Positions 63,459 through 64,000 of a stretch of DNA of 64,000 nt are shown in pieces. The notes under the pieces were generated by a model, which worked only from the letters and a program-made list of their open reading frames with translations, had not been told where the DNA came from and ran no database searches. This stretch comes from Calonectria ilicicola (lineage: Eukaryota; Ascomycota; Sordariomycetes; Hypocreales; Nectriaceae), in assembly GCA_020809705.1 (NCBI GenBank), contig CP085833.1, positions 2,914,001 through 2,978,000 on the forward strand, in the 5' to 3' direction. Every line of letters starts with the position of its first letter. Positions within the stretch are counted from its first letter, which is position 1. A program made the translations under genes and the position numbers.

Positions 63459-64000
63459 GGGAATGAGGGCAGCATTTTGATGGATCGCGGGCGATGTGCG
63501 CTTGGCCTCGTTTCTATCAACCACTAACCAAAGACTGGTGGACGAGAGCCACGTGGGTACGGGCCAACAACTGCCTGGACTGGACGGCTGGTTATGTGAC
63601 GTTTGTTTCTGTTCTTGTTTCTGTTTCCTTTTAGGTGGCCCTTCAGGTGGCTGCCTACAGCGCGCCTCAAGCTGGCCAAGATTGGGTTTCCAGAAGGTGC
63701 TACGGCACACTAGGGTAAGACAGTGAGCACAGTTAGTCACGCGAAGAGCGGTGTCTCGGCGGGGAGTGCCTCGGTGTGGCGGACTCCGACATGGAGGGGC
63801 AGCCATTAAGCTCGGAGGCCGAGTGACGAGTGACGAGTGACGAGAGAGACGAGAGGCGAGCGAGGGAAGGGATGGCAATACTGATCGACGACGCCTCTGT
63901 CTCCGTCGCCTTTCGGTGTCCGACGAAAGGGAGCGTTGGTTGGCGATGGCCGTTGCTGCGAGGACATATTGTGTACAGCCACAAGGCGCCAAGTAAAGCA
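63459..64000. other. 3' flank of the F-box gene, with a short tandem repeat
   Basis: The first part is the expected 3' UTR. A GAGTGAC heptamer is repeated about three times at 63821-63845, followed by GAGAGACGAG-type purine-rich sequence. A minus-strand frame over 63423-63992 is Arg/Ser/Pro-rich and low in complexity and is not accepted as a gene. Confidence 0.4.
63821..63845. repeat. GAGTGAC tandem repeat
   Basis: About three copies of GAGTGAC are followed by related GAGA/GACGAG sequence. Confidence 0.8.

Noticed and set aside
63423..63992. 189-codon minus-strand frame at the right edge
   Set aside because: It overlaps the F-box 3' end, includes the GAGTGAC repeat and is Arg/Ser/Pro-rich.

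Overview
The window is a stretch of nuclear genome from a filamentous ascomycete, most likely a Sordariomycete and possibly one of the Hypocreales. The order-level call is an impression from protein resemblance, not a test. The evidence is short spliceosomal introns (mostly 50-90 bp) with GT(A/G)xGT donors and CTAAC/CTGAC branch points, CT-rich leaders without ATG, a Cap20/Mpl1-type perilipin, an Ecl1-type zinc protein, and a large fungal F-box protein. I see no rRNA or convincing tRNA gene, no intact transposon and no CRISPR array.

Layout. 1-552 (+): 3' end of a Ser/Thr-rich GPI-anchored wall protein. 1479-2765 (-): a pirin with a membrane-anchor-like N-terminus. 4562-5539 (-): decayed coding fragments. 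9328-9968 (+): perilipin-like lipid-droplet protein. 18189-20945 (+): DENN-domain protein. 21741-23069 (+): HIT zinc-finger protein Bcd1. 23584-25842 (+): exocyst subunit Sec6. 26745-30671 (-): Ede1-like endocytic scaffold with EH domains and a UBA. 33922-35584 (+): glutathione reductase, head-to-head with Ede1. 49268-49708 (+): a 146-residue Ecl1-family protein standing alone. 58571-60712 (+): a protein-coding relic broken by a frame switch and two in-frame stops. 61131-63458 (+): four-exon F-box protein.

Coding sequence fills only about a quarter of the window. The compact block at 18.2-35.6 kb holds housekeeping genes. Three of its members act in vesicle traffic: the DENN protein (probable Rab exchange factor), Sec6 (exocytosis) and Ede1 (endocytosis). 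This block is set between long gene-free tracts at 10.0-18.2, 35.6-49.3 and 49.7-58.6 kb. Those tracts are full of homopolymers, minisatellites and overlapping chance ORFs, and I could not assemble any gene there.

The strongest unexpected signals are three. (1) The relic at 58.6-60.7 kb has two premature stops that both have the TpA form expected from CpA-to-TpA (RIP-type) mutation. (2) Protein-like fragments near 5 kb are joined by a 2-bp shift. (3) The tiny Ecl1-family gene sits alone inside about 22 kb of non-coding DNA. I found no clear undescribed multi-gene system.
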